Part shown: positions 10,101 to 18,821 of the stretch, one piece after another
Position numbering within the stretch: position 1 is the first letter of the stretch
Layout of the letters: each line of letters starts with the position of its first letter
NCBI GenBank assembly: GCA_947359465.1
Contig: OX375878.1
Span: 80,703,627-80,767,626 of the forward strand
Reading direction: 5' to 3'
Length of the DNA: 64,000 bases
Source of the DNA: Metellina segmentata
Taxonomy: Eukaryota; Arthropoda; Arachnida; Araneae; Tetragnathidae
Notes under the pieces: model-generated
What the model was told of the DNA's origin: nothing
Databases searched by the model: none
Seen by the model: only the letters and a program-made list of their open reading frames with translations
Made by a program: the position numbers and the translations under genes

Positions 10101-11751
10101 ATTGAAGACTGAAAATGTATGTGTTTTGCTCACTCGCGGAAGAAATTCGGCACTTGATAAACACTGAACTAAGAGCCGCATCGGAAAAAAAATCTCAATA
10201 ACTGTCCAGGGAATACGATGTAGAACAAACCATGTTCATTTCTTTTTCTGATCCGTACTTTCTCGGGAAACCGTCTAACAATCGAGCTAAACAACGGTTT
10301 TCAATCCGGCTGTAACTTTTTAATATAGAGACTCGGTTCGAAGGCTTATTACGTGGTTGTGGGGAAGCATGAATCCTAACTTATTGATTATGCACAGTGA
10401 TATATAAAATCCTAAGCTTCGTTAGCCAATCGGATAAGAGGATTCTCAAGACCACATTTACCCTCCAAAGAGCTTTCGACAGCGATTCTGCCCTCATACT
10501 CTGTCATTAGATGGTCGATGGTACAGTCGCGGAATAAAAAGAAACCTTTATTTCGAACACTATTTATAATAGAGCAAATTTAAAGATGGCATTCAATAGG
10601 GCAACGAACTACTCGGGACGCCGTCCCAATCTGAATCGGGAACGCCTTTGTTCGACAGGAAGCAGTTCACGAGCCTTTCGTCTGACGCCCATCGCAATCA
10701 TGGGAACTAGAGGCTCGCACATGCGTACAACGTTTACGGGTTGTGCACGTTAAATATGTGGTGTCAAATGTCTCGTATTGGCGTGGAAGTTTGTACAGAG
10801 GGGTGCCAGTCACCCGCCAGTGGTTCAAAATTACGTGCTGTCCTCGGTTCTTTCCCATCGAGATTGATCCTGGACCGTCGCCTATGGCCCGTTGTATTGC
10901 TCCAGTACAACGTTAATTAAAGTGCCTACCCCTAAAAATTAAAGTGTCAAAAAATCCTCATTGGACGCCTTCATGTCTGAAATGAAGTAGTGTGGATATT
11001 AATATATATTGGCAGTTCTTTACAATCTTTTTGCGTGAAAGGTCTTTTGGTCTAGTTTTGTATTGAGAGGAGAACTCGAAAGTTGCATTTAATCCGTGGA
11101 ATAATTTCAATTTTCCAATTGAGAATTGGAGCCTTCAATGAAACTGAAATAAATCTAACCTTCATAGAACTGATGGAAATATTTAAAGTATCGTTTTGAT
11201 TTTTAGACTCGAAACTCGAAGAGTATGATCTTTTCGGTGGCTCTAAATGCATATGCCATATGGAGTATTTGCGCCAGCTGGAGAATGGAGAGGAGTCTGA
11301 CGAAGACATGACTGACGAAGGACACTCTTCGAAACGGGGCGAAGTTCCTCAAAAAATTCAAGGAAAGCGTTCGACTTTAGAGGACGATGCTTCCAAGGAA
11401 ATGGACCATTCCCCAGCGAAATTCTTAAAGAAGCTAGAATCCGGAATGATTTGGGAGGAACCCAAGTTCGCCAAGCTGGTGGATATCGAATCTCCTGTTA
11501 AGCAGCAGTCGGAACCCAAGGTAGGCAAGCTGGTGGATATCGAATCTCCTGTTAAGCAGCAGTCGGGACCCAAGGTCGGCAAGCTGGTGGATATCGAATC
11601 TCCTGTTAAGCAGCAGCAGCAATCTGCGGAGGATGAAAAGATCCAGGATGATGAAAAGCCAAAGAGTGAATCGGAAAAGACGGATGAAGAAGACTCCAAA
11701 GATGGCATCTCGAACCTTATGCGCAAGACCTCGATGGAAGATTTGACATAA
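912..11751 (+). CDS. Five-exon orphan gene, copy A (450 aa, spliced)
   Basis: The product is unknown; I recognise no domain, signal peptide or membrane segment. Joined exons are 912-1167, 4138-4386, 7386-7523, 8994-9158 and 11207-11751, totalling 1353 bases. All four introns are phase 1, with donors gtaagt, gtacgt, gtaagt and gtaagt, and acceptors tttttag, tttcag, tttcag and ttttag. Junction codons read S, K, E and D. The protein is hydrophilic: a Lys/Tyr-rich N-terminus, a Pro/Ser stretch (about residues 51-63), a basic patch in exon 2 (KKPSRLKRFF), and an acidic/Lys C-terminus with three 18-residue repeats starting KLVDIESPVKQQ. This suggests an intracellular, partly disordered protein. An intact paralogue lies 31.7 kb downstream and differs mainly by replacement changes. 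No transcript evidence is available, so exon choice is inferred from frame, splice signals and agreement between copies. Confidence 0.75.
1237..1372 (+). repeat. SINE with internal deletion (copy A)
   Basis: The head (gttgcgagtccgaatcc, box-B-like) and the 3' end (gttgctccag, then ttaattaaaatgcctacc) are present. About 143 bases of body kept in copy B (32,930-33,205) are missing between the gtgg and accgtcatc junction. Confidence 0.7.
1511..1602 (-). repeat. SINE body fragment, antisense
   Basis: The reverse complement reads as the SINE 3' half. Nearly identical in copy B at 33,336-33,427, so it predates the duplication. Confidence 0.65.
2120..2368 (+). pseudogene. piggyBac transposase N-terminal remnant
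   Basis: The frame encodes SKEEIERILLND, followed by runs of Asp, Glu and Ser, the kind of acidic N-terminus seen in piggyBac transposases. No ATG stands at the expected start, and the DDD catalytic region is absent from the element. It cannot be functional. Confidence 0.65.
2768..3259 (-). mobile_element. Non-autonomous Helitron-like insertion inside the piggyBac element
   Basis: Read on the minus strand it starts TCTCTACGATTATAAAAG after a host A. The start closely resembles the Helitron at 23,046 (same tctac-attataaaag start, same later tctatggca and atttggcacacag motifs). Near its other end is a hairpin (ggtttgc gaa gcaaacc) followed by gtag and T. A canonical end would read CTAG, so the terminus is imperfect. 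Confidence 0.5.
2951..3090. repeat. 21-bp minisatellite
   Basis: About five near-identical tandem copies of a 21-bp unit containing ctaaacaacaataattcaa, within the Helitron-like insertion. Its translation gives a repeating ELNYCCL pattern on the minus strand that is not a real protein. Confidence 0.85.
4138..4386 (+). CDS. Exon 2, copy A
   Basis: The acceptor cctaaatttttag precedes GTGGCG; the first two bases complete the Ser codon begun in exon 1. It encodes 83 codons, including an acidic stretch (LEDFGNDFEKGSLDEE) and a basic patch (KKPSRLKRFF). The donor is ttta|gtacgt. Past the donor, copies A and B lose frame agreement, which supports the exon end. Against B I count 13 replacement and four silent codons, about 9% nucleotide difference. 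Confidence 0.75.
4441..5836 (+). mobile_element. Tc1-like transposon in intron 2 (copy A)
   Basis: TA duplications flank it (4439-4440, 5837-5838). Terminal inverted repeats begin CACTCTATAACAAAA and include cgacgcacc near their inner part. The 1396-bp length is normal for Tc1. The same insertion sits in copy B, so it predates the duplication. Confidence 0.85.
4671..5685 (+). pseudogene. Decayed Tc1-like transposase (copy A)
   Basis: It starts MPRRRIPAHYGQLSEF, with N-terminal helix-turn-helix territory, and ends with LIFQQDNARPHTARV, then SPIEHVWDMMGRR and SMSRRVAACI, the second Asp and the Glu regions of the DDE catalytic domain. Several frameshifts and stops break it, so no active enzyme is made. 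It is a cut-and-paste transposase family protein. Confidence 0.8.
6530..7235 (+). pseudogene. 3' end fragment of a LINE (copy A)
   Basis: Broken frames show the end of a LINE ORF2: an RNase H tail (SHVGI-like, then GNE), a SRITRQYLLEG segment and a Cys/His-rich end. A 3' tail of the cagcttgtc...ggacctt...ccatgaaaccc type follows, as at 22,690-22,745. Shared with copy B at 36,245-36,905. Confidence 0.65.
7386..7523 (+). CDS. Exon 3, copy A
   Basis: The acceptor ctgcactttcag precedes AATCCAAG and the donor cttgg|gtaagt ends it. It is 138 bases, phase 1 at both ends, so it could be skipped without a frameshift. It encodes a Pro-rich stretch and IEGLIQDVHITQIG. Five replacement and two silent codons differ from copy B. 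Confidence 0.8.
7562..7850 (+). repeat. tRNA-headed SINE in intron 3 (copy A)
   Basis: The head has a box-A-like tagcccggttgg, followed by a body with tgcacgtcaaatct, gtggaagtttggagag and the 3' end gttgctccagtgcgacgtta. Also in copy B at 37,240-37,510. Confidence 0.8.
7858..8070 (+). repeat. Second SINE copy in intron 3 (copy A)
   Basis: The box-A-like gtagcacggttgg head follows the previous SINE directly. The body is shortened, and the end reads ctccagtgctacattaattaaaatacctacc. Also in B at 37,530-37,750. Confidence 0.7.
8193..8398 (+). other. Conserved intronic ORF, possible cassette exon with stop (copy A)
   Basis: After a plausible acceptor (tttttccctag) the phase-1 frame reads TMGQFCFDELSRW and ends CCIYP-stop. 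Eight bases after the stop is an excellent donor, aatag|gtaagt. If included it would end the protein early. In copy B the acceptor AG is CG (37,869-37,870), though the ORF is conserved. Its 2% divergence matches introns rather than the accelerated exons, so it may not be coding. Confidence 0.3.
8994..9158 (+). CDS. Exon 4, copy A
   Basis: The acceptor tcttaaatttcag precedes AAAATAAA and the donor ctgg|gtaagt ends it; 165 bases, phase 1 at both ends. Only phase 1 keeps it open. It encodes ENKIFAFRMEFLHLSN and SADIFNRMQDLL. Nine of 55 codons differ by replacement from copy B and one is silent, whereas the next ~130 intron bases are identical in both copies. Confidence 0.8.
9296..9565. repeat. 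Hairpin-rich repeat module, two tandem units (copy A)
   Basis: Two units contain short perfect hairpins with small loops, such as ggggctccgcccc and gggattgctacgcaatccc. The second unit ends gtttggttggcgaagcaaac. Copy B keeps one hybrid unit (38,990-39,090), as expected if unequal recombination removed one. A similar hairpin ends the Helitron-like insertion near 2,785, so a Helitron origin is possible. Confidence 0.5.
9600..10570. other. Intron 4 sequence without recognised feature (copy A)
   Basis: AT-rich, no credible ORF. It matches copy B at about 39,110-40,170 closely. Confidence 0.6.
10738..10935 (+). repeat. SINE body fragment (copy A)
   Basis: Body motifs tgcacgttaaat, ggcgtggaagtttgtacag, ggttcaaaattacgtg and the 3' end attgctccagtacaacgtta are visible without a clear tRNA head. 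Matches 40,598-40,790. Confidence 0.75.
11207..11751 (+). CDS. Exon 5 (last coding exon), copy A
   Basis: The acceptor gatttttag precedes ACTCGAAA; the frame runs 181 codons to TAA. It starts DSKLEEYDLFGG and contains CICHMEYLRQLE. A Ser/Asp/Glu-rich linker follows, then three tandem 18-residue repeats (KLVDIESPVKQQSEPKVG type) and the end RKTSMEDLT. Copy B has two repeats plus a two-codon insertion near residue 28 of the exon. Replacement changes cluster in the first 60 codons; the stretch after IQGKRSTLED is nearly unchanged. Confidence 0.85.
11455..11620 (+). repeat. 54-bp coding tandem repeat, three copies
   Basis: Each unit encodes KLVDIESPVKQQ plus a linker (SEPKVG, SGPKVG, then QQSAED). 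Nearly identical DNA suggests recent expansion or homogenisation. Copy B has two units (42,909-43,010). Confidence 0.9.
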
Positions 11752-11908
11752 AAGTTCGAAACTGGACACTTCAAACTCTTCGCCAGTTTGTTGTTTTCAT
11801 CACTTATTTGGCGGCTTGCAGACATAACGGTGCAACAACGCGCGCTGTATTTTTTTGGCTTTTTAACTTTTTAATGAGTTTTGACAAATTTCAATATGCT
11901 GAAATTCT

Positions 11909-11914
11909 AATAAA
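11909..11914 (+). terminator. Polyadenylation signal, copy A gene
   Basis: AATAAA lies 158 bases after the stop codon and is followed by a T/G-rich stretch. The same signal is in copy B at 43,292-43,297, so transcripts probably end just downstream. Confidence 0.65.
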
Positions 11915-12600
11915 GTTTGTGTCTGACATGAATATCTGCTTTTTATTTCGACGTCTTTTTCAAAAACTTCCCGTTCAAGCTTGGTTAAGTGGTCTTGGAT
12001 GTTTTCGTGCCTCATCTGTATTGCGACCACGTGTTTGCCACAGGTAGTAAAACCCCACGGGAAAGAATCATGAGGGTGCCTCTGGTTCGTGAAGACGGTA
12101 CACACCTAAAGATGTGCCTCATTGAGGGATTAATTTTGGGAATATATTCATGTAAATTAATTGGGGCTTTGAGTTGAACAAAATTTAAATCTGGAGTGTT
12201 GCGAATTTACAATATTTGAGTTTTTATGTAGTGTATATCTTATCAACATCCATTAGAACTATGTCACTTGACACTGCGTTATGTCGGGCGCCAGCTCGTA
12301 GTACCGAAACCTCTTGGAATCTCAATATGTTGGTGTAAGGGGGGGGGCGCCTTCAAACTCTAGGGGTAACTAAGAATGACAAAATAAGTAGTTAAAAAAA
12401 AACAGTGTTGATGTCTTGCATGGGGGATGATTTTCAATTTCTTGCCGCCACTGATTCAAGGGCGTGGAAACTTTTAAATAATCTAGTTCTAAGGCCAATT
12501 TTTATCTATAAATCTGAGCTTTCATTAGGTTTCAGTCAAATGCAAACAAACTCAAATCGATTTACATGCAAGTTTTACTGCGAGACTTCTAAAAACCGAA
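11915..12600. other. Downstream flank without recognised feature (copy A)
   Basis: No convincing ORF. The unoccupied target site of the copy B LTR element lies near 12,302-12,307 (gtaccgaaacc). Confidence 0.6.
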
Positions 12601-12611
12601 GTAATATTAAA

Positions 12612-12850
12612 AAATGGGTTGCTGGATGGTTGCGAGTTCAAATTCAACCAAAGACCGTGGTGTTATATAGCTGTCGTGGTTTCAAATATCCCCTCATTGG
12701 AGTGGTGTGGAAGTTTGGAGAGTGGGGGTTCGAGCTCGGGTGTGACCTCTTCACTACACCGTAGTATTGCCTTTTCCTTCGGGTTTGATTCCGGACCGTC
12801 GCCAATAGCCCTTTGTTGTTCCGACGTGATGTTGATAAAAATGCCTAAAT
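12612..12850 (+). repeat. tRNA-headed SINE (copy A)
   Basis: The box-B-like gcgagttcaaattcaacc leads into aaagaccgtggtgt, gtgtggaagtttggagagtg and a cggaccgtcgccaatagccc 3' region. Copy B has it at about 56,484-56,765. Confidence 0.75.
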
Positions 12851-13700
12851 CACCCTTCCATTCATGGAATACTACTAATCTCATTGCCATTATTTACCTC
12901 GTTTTTAGATTTCGACGTCGCTTAAGCATCGCTCACATGCTTTGAGCAACATGCTACAGATTAAATTTGGTATGAATAGCTAATTTTACCAAAAAATATT
13001 TACCTTACGGTAGATAATCAATTTATGTATTTATCAACAAAGTTCTAAAATTTGTGCGTTGTTTTGTATACGCTTTTGTCGTATTACAACTCGGTTAATT
13101 TTAACGGCTTAGTCAACATGTGATGCCATGTTACCCTATGCCCTTCCTACCTCATATGGGATCCTGTGGAAAGGAACTGAATGCATCAAATTACGTTTCT
13201 GAGTAATATCCCTTTGGAAATGCAAAATGTTTTCAAGGGAACAAAATATATGGGATAGAACTAAATATATACACCATTTTGGTATACCACAGGGACACCG
13301 AATACTAATGCGCTATAATGACGGATACATTTAGGTAACACGTATCACCATGATATGTGGAATGTGCCTATTGTTAATTTACGAAAGTTACTAAACAACA
13401 AATAAAGCGTAGGCAGGTAAACGTCTAAATAGGCGTCGAAAGCCTAACAGTAATGAGAACGGACTCGCGCATTGTAGATGCTAAATTTAAGAACACGGAT
13501 TTCGGTAAGTGCCTCGTGGTACATTCAAACTTTCAAAATGAACGTTTTTCGTGTTGATTATAATTTTGTCTTAAGGTGTACGTATACACCAAGAATATTT
13601 TTTTATTTTTTAAGTCCAGTTTTTTAACACAGGTGATTGGTGTATACTTAAAATCATTTTAGGGAGAAACAATTAGATTATGTGCCAATACTTAATAACA
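12851..13700. other. Copy A flank, no recognised feature
   Basis: Unique-looking AT-rich sequence, collinear with 56,766-57,590. No ORF of interest. Confidence 0.55.
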
Positions 13701-13704
13701 GCAG

Positions 13705-13965
13705 CAACCGGTTGGTTAGGAGTTCGAATCAACCAAAGACCGTGTCTGGTGCATTTTAAATCTCGTGGCCTCAAATGTCCTCACTTTGGGTTGGTGTGGG
13801 ATTTTGGAGAGTGGGGTGCCTGCTCAGGTGTTGCCTCATTATCTGACCGTGGTCCAAAACTACGTGGTGTCATCCTCAGTTCTTTCCTATGGGGTATTGA
13901 TCCCGGACCGTCGTCAATAGCCCGTTAAGTCACTCCTGTACGACGTTAAGTAAAATACCTATCTT
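13705..13965 (+). repeat. SINE (copy A), unoccupied site of the copy B solo LTR
   Basis: The head has gagttcgaatcaacc; the body has gtgtgggattttggagag, then ggggtgcctgctcaggtg and cggaccgtcgtcaatagccc. Copy B is interrupted at ggggtg by the LTR at 57,725-58,104. Confidence 0.8.
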
Positions 13966-14054
13966 CTTACTCCTACACCCAAACCGGGACCAATGCCCGT
14001 TGTGTTCCTCCAGTGTGTATGTAAATTCAACTACCTACCGTTTAGGTGAGTATG

Positions 14055-14215
14055 TAGATATTTAATCAACCTCGCACGCCTCGTCATCTGACCATTTTTA
14101 AACATTACGTGGTGTTGTCCTCGAATCTTTCTCTTAGGGGATTGATCCTGGACTGTTGTCAATAGCCCGTTGTGTTGCTCTGGTACGACGTTAGCTAAAA
14201 TTACTATTACCTACA
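14055..14215 (+). repeat. SINE body fragment (copy A)
   Basis: Reads ctcgtcatctgaccatt, tacgtggtgttgtcctcg, then the 3' end gttgctctggtacgacgtta. Matches 58,355-58,500. Confidence 0.7.
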
Positions 14216-14279
14216 ATTTAGGTTTGACATTCAGAATATTTTAGATGAAAAATTAATATTTGACGCCACATGTTGAGGT

Positions 14280-14432
14280 AATGGTAATGGTAATTTTAGT
14301 TAACTTCGTACTAGAGCAACACAACGGGCTATTGACGACGGTCCGGGATTAGTCCCGTTAAGGGAAAGATCCGAGGACAACACCTCGTAATTTTTAACCA
14401 CGGTCAGATGATGAAGCAACACCCGAGCCGGC
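14280..14432 (-). repeat. Antisense SINE, 5' half missing (copy A)
   Basis: A ggtaatggtaat tail leads into the SINE 3' half on the minus strand; it stops at acccgagccggcag, where unique sequence begins. In copy B the other half of such a SINE sits at 63,200-63,372 beside the same unique sequence, so A probably lost a segment. Confidence 0.7.
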
Positions 14433-15044
14433 AGTTTGGGATGTGAATAGTAACACATGTAAAATTGTACATCGCCTAAAACTACGTAAGTTTGGGTTTA
14501 CATCCCACAAAACCTTATAAGGCTTTAGTACTATAGACAGTTAAGTTTTGAAACATATCAAATTTTATTTTATATATTTTGACTTCAAATTTCTTTAATA
14601 ATGAATGGAAATTACGATACGAACGTTTTAGCAAATGCACTGCATACAGAAACTACAAGACACGAGTGTGTTTACAATTGAAGACACATCCAAAGCAAAG
14701 GTCTTAAAAAATCCGTTTTGTGACAGCAATAAAGTATTCTTCTATTTTTAATATTTCATTTGTTTGTGAACCCTAGACCTCGTCCAAGGTCATCTGACCA
14801 GTTTTGTAAAACAAGTCTATTGTAGATTGAGATCTAGTCATTTTTTGCTGATAACGAGAAACGTCGACCAGTCACCAGGCGGGTTAATTAATGGAGGAAA
14901 CCGGAAGATTGATCCCAATATCAGGGTTTAAGAATCTGTTAATAACAATGACGTTGTAGGGTAACTTTGATCTAAGCTCCAACTGAATGGCTAGTTCTTA
15001 TATTTGCTTTGTTTATAAATCTTAGGATGTTGCCCAGTACCCAA

Positions 15045-15415
15045 TCGCCTATCAATCGGTCTGGTGGTTAAGGTGTAATCCTCTAGATCGGAAGGTTCCT
15101 GGATCGAATCCGGATTATTACAGGGATGTTTGTAAGCGTATGGTGTAGAGACGGCTGTACAGTTTTGTAAAACAAGTCTGAACAAGAGGCGGCTGATGCA
15201 CCTTCAATGTGTCGAGGCTGAAAGTCCTTATGTTGAGTTGGTGTGGAAGTTTGTAGTGGGGAACCAGCTCAGGTGTTGCCTCGTCATTTGACCGTGGTTC
15301 AAAATCAAATGGTGTTGACCTTGGATCTTTGACTTAGTGGATTGATCACGACCATCGTCAGTAGTCCGTTGTGTTGCTCTAGTACAATGTTATTTAAAAA
15401 TTACCAATTACCCAA
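15045..15415 (+). repeat. SINE with the second type of tRNA head
   Basis: The head reads tggtggttaagg (box-A-like) and ggatcgaatccgg (box-B-like), then the usual body, ending gttgctctagtacaatg. A short insertion splits the head from the body near 15,155-15,190. Confidence 0.75.
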
Positions 15416-15444
15416 CCGGAAAACAATAAAAAGACTAGTTATTG

Positions 15445-15700
15445 GTAGGTAGGTAACTGACGTCGCACTGGAGCAACACAGAGGGCTATTCGCGTGGTGA
15501 CCGTCCGGAATCAATCCCCCAAGGGAAAGATCAGAGGACAACGTAATGTAATTTTGAACCACGTTCAGATGACGAGGACAACACCTGAGCTAAAACTCCA
15601 CCTTCCAAACTTACACACCGCGCTAACGTCAGCACATAAGATGCCACGACGGATTTAAAATGCACCTGCCTCTTTTGCACAGATGGGTTACTGGAATCAC
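15445..15700 (-). repeat. Antisense SINE
   Basis: Begins ggtaggtaggtaactgacgtcgcactgg and continues as the complement of the SINE body through ccaaacttacacacc. Opposite orientation to its neighbour at 15,045. Confidence 0.75.
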
Positions 15701-15799
15701 CCTAACCACCACCACCCCTCGCATATTGTTTGCAATATTCTTTAAAATGTGATAGACGCAGATTAAATGAACGCGTATTTAAGTAAAAGTATTTCAGAT

Positions 15800-15925
15800 A
15801 AAATTATATTATGTGGTGTTGTCCTCGGATCTTTCCTTTCGAGGTTGATCTCATATTATCGCCAATAGCCCGTTTTGTAGCTCCAGTGCGACGACTTTAA
15901 TTTACTGCCTACCGACATAAATACT
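15800..15925 (+). repeat. SINE 3' fragment
   Basis: Reads gtggtgttgtcctcggatc, then cgccaatagcccg, gctccagtgcgacg and a truncated end. Confidence 0.65.
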
Positions 15926-16290
15926 ATCAAATAATTTGCTGAGCTGGAAAAAATGAAAAATGGAACCCCACAACAAATACTAGAATAAAAGTCAGACGAG
16001 TCCCACACCGTAGTGGATGCTTGTCCAACAAGAAGGGAAAGGAAAATAAAGATCACTGAGACGAATCTGGAACAGGGAAATCAATATGAATGCATAACTA
16101 AAATATGTCCCCTAAACACACAAACTGACCAACTACTCCACCCGTCTGATTACAAATGATAACCAATTAAAATACCAATCTACATTGGTAACAAACCTTG
16201 CGCCATTAAAAAAACTGAGCTGATTTGTGCGAAAAAGTATATTTTACTAGCCTCTACTGATGAATAGTTTACACTTACAGATGGATTACT
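15926..16290. other. No recognised feature
   Basis: AT-rich sequence without a convincing ORF or repeat structure. Confidence 0.5.
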
Positions 16291-16297
16291 GGTATTT

Positions 16298-16350
16298 AAC
16301 CAGGTTGGGTTTTATGGCGCAATGGCCATATTTGGCAGAGCCGAGCCGAA
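16298..16350 (-). repeat. LINE-type 3' tail, antisense
   Basis: ggttttatggcgcaatggcc is the complement of the ggcc...gcgccataaaacc tail found at 22,690-22,745. Confidence 0.55.
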
Positions 16351-16655
16351 CGTCAAATAAACGGACATACACGCAAGAAAGGTTTTTGCTGATATTGAAG
16401 ACAGCAGAGCTATTGTGAGAAATCATACCTCGCATGTTGATAAAGCAGGGGGTAAATAGACTGAGTCACAATAACCCAAATTTGTTAGAAAAAAGATTGG
16501 ACACAGGAAACTGGTTAGCAAGAATCAGTGCTGGAAAAAATTGTTCCCACTAAGAATTTCATAAAAACAATTTATCAGTGAATTGTAATGCTTGAACATA
16601 CGCAGTAAGAAACGAATCAACCATTAAAATTGAGCGCCATTCTTTTAGCAACATA

Positions 16656-17795
16656 CACTGCTGTTTGTAAAAAATGAAACACCATGAAGGAATCATCCGA
16701 ATGAAATTAAATTTGAAGCAAATGTCAATTATAGGATGTTATGCAAAGTAGTAAGGTTTCAGTGTCACAACGCATGCGTGGTGTGAGCAGCGCCCTCTGA
16801 ACTGATGCTTAAAGCGTAAAAATAGAGGGCTGTAGCGGGACGTTGAAATTAGTGCATGGTTATTTTTTAGTGGCGAACGTTTAGTGAGACCTAAGTATGA
16901 CTCCACGACGAAATGGGGTGAAATTTCAACAACTTGCGGAGTTTGAACAGAGAGATTCATCGGCCTTTGTGATGGAGGGTTTTCCTATCGCGCAATAGCA
17001 GGTCGTGTGCAGCGGAACAGTTCCACAGTGATGCGAGTTTGGAAGCAGTGGACCTACGAGTACCGGACAACTCGAAAAACTGGGAGTGGACACGACGAAA
17101 GGTGACGTCAGCGCGCGTTGATAGACACCCGAATTTGTGTTTAGACGTTATGCCGGTAAACGCTGCCTTCCAGAGTGCGTTATCGTACGTCATATTAGCC
17201 GAACATCAGGAGTTATGGTCTGGGGTGCAATTTCGTATCACGGACGATCTCAGCTGCTACGAATTGAGAGTAATCTGAATAGCAACAGGTACGTCCGTGA
17301 AGTGCTAGAGCCCGAAATCGTTCCCTTCTTTCAAGGCGTTCCTGGAGCTATCTTTCAACAGAATAATGCACGCCCACAAGTTGCAAGGAATGTTCGAAAC
17401 TTCTTTTCAGCCCAACACATGCAACTTCTTCCTTGACCTGCTTATTCGCCGGATATGTCGCCTATTGAGCAAGTGTGGGATTTGGTTGGTCGGCGTCTCG
17501 CTCGTGTTCCACGTCCTGCAGCTTCAAAAGACGAACTTTGGATGCGCATACAAACAACATGGAATTCTCTTCCACAAGCAGACATTCAACATCTGTTTCA
17601 CTCCATGCCACGTCGTATAGCAGCACTTATTGCAGCACGTGGTGGCTTCACCATATACTGATTTCGTACACTTAATATTGTTTTTTTGCTTTGAAAATTT
17701 ATTCATTTATTTGTAGTAATACAAGCCGTTTGTGTATTAAATTTCATTTAATACTGATGACTCCTTCGTGGTGTTGCATTTTTTACAAACAGCGG
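16656..17795 (+). mobile_element. Tc1-like transposon, internally deleted
   Basis: Inverted ends CACTGCTGTTTGTAAAAAAT (left) and its complement near 17,775-17,795, with TA at 16,654-16,655 and 17,796-17,797. The body is about 1.1 kb, short because part of the transposase is missing. Confidence 0.85.
16897..17661 (+). pseudogene. Defective Tc1-like transposase
   Basis: Starts MTPRRNGVKFQQLAEFEQ. After RRKVTSARVDRHPNL the frame jumps to the mid-protein, so several hundred bases covering the first catalytic Asp region are lost. Further on, GVMVWGAISYHGRSQLLRIE is intact. The second Asp block reads FQQNNARP, with the catalytic Asp changed to Asn, and SPIEQVWDLVGRRLAR follows. Frameshifts break the ORF. 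It is dead. Confidence 0.85.
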
Positions 17796-17999
17796 TAGAT
17801 ATTTTTAGTGTAACCCATATTCAAGTGATTACCTGTGGTCCATCTAACGATTGCTTGAACTCTGTTACTCCTCTCTCATCTCTCTGCCAAATTATACAAA
17901 CTTATTTAAGGAATTTTGTGAACGGTACTAGCTTTCATAATAGATTGAACTGCAATATGTATATGAATTGTAACTATATACACGTATTGATGGTAATAT

Positions 18000-18803
18000 A
18001 TGTATTTATATGGGAAGATCCTTCCCACCAAACATTTGATATTGACGTTCGACACACCAACCCTGCCGACGCGAATCACAGCCGCATATCTGAGCTGCCC
18101 AGTCCGAGCTTATGTCCCGAATCCTCTGCGCTGTTTCGGCTGCCAGAGTTTCGGACATTCAAAAATCTCCTGTCGCAGCCAGATGAAATGTGCCCGTTGC
18201 GGTGATGTGGGTCACGAGAGTGACGGCTGCTCCGCTACGTCTCATTGCGTTAACTGTGGAGGAGACCATCCCTCATTTTCCAGGACCTGTCCGAAATGGG
18301 TTCTCGAGAAGGAAATTCAATCTGTGAAGATTGCACAAAAAATTTCTTATCCCGAGGCCCGAAAAATAGTCGATTCTCGAACCCCCAAAACAGGAATATC
18401 TTATTCAACAATAGTTAAAAAAAGTTATCAAACCATAGCCACACAAACAGAATCTTCTTCAGCAGTCATTACATCCAATAAAAACTCATCACCTTCCAAA
18501 AACAAAATATCAACTCCCAAATCTAACTCACCTAAGCAATCCACCAAACAATCATCTGCCACATCCTCAAAAAATACCGATGCTAATTCTCAAATCCCAA
18601 TATCAAAGGAACAAACCAAAAATACTCTTAAACGACCTAAAACTGATGGATCTACTATAAAACTTAAAAATTATAAACACATAAAAAACCTACCAAAAAC
18701 TTCTAAGCATCTTCTTCGGCATGCGGCTGAAGAATTAGAATTAAGTCTCCATGCGTCGGATTTTTCGGAGGACGACGCAGATATAGAAGTAGATTCATCG
18801 TGA
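18000..18803 (+). CDS. LINE ORF1, nucleic-acid-binding protein (5' truncated)
   Basis: Three CCHC knuckles stand in a row: CFGCQSFGHSKISC, CARCGDVGHESDGC and CVNCGGDHPSFSRTC. Before them is AAYLSCPVRAYVPNPLR, a typical lead-in. A long Lys/Ser/Thr-rich C-terminal tail follows. ORF1 proteins coat the LINE RNA. The true N-terminus is missing; the first ATG at 18,000 is probably internal. Confidence 0.8.
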   Translation: MYLYGKILPTKHLILTFDTPTLPTRITAAYLSCPVRAYVPNPLRCFGCQSFGHSKISCRSQMKCARCGDVGHESDGCSATSHCVNCGGDHPSFSRTCPKWVLEKEIQSVKIAQKISYPEARKIVDSRTPKTGISYSTIVKKSYQTIATQTESSSAVITSNKNSSPSKNKISTPKSNSPKQSTKQSSATSSKNTDANSQIPISKEQTKNTLKRPKTDGSTIKLKNYKHIKNLPKTSKHLLRHAAEELELSLHASDFSEDDADIEVDSS

Positions 18804-18821
18804 ACCTCAATCCCCTTCTAA

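Larger units (their letters stand above)
1..14905. repeat. Segmental duplication, copy A
   Basis: This whole stretch is collinear with 31,747-63,880. Matching landmarks include the start of both units, all five exons, the intronic Tc1 and LINE remnants, the polyadenylation region and the unit end near 14,440-14,905 (matching 63,380-63,880). Introns differ by only a few percent. Copy A lacks the LTR nest, the solo LTR and the 1.6-kb insertion of copy B, but carries a piggyBac-like element that B lacks. The left edge probably lies before the window, because similarity is already present in the first 50 bases. Confidence 0.9.
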
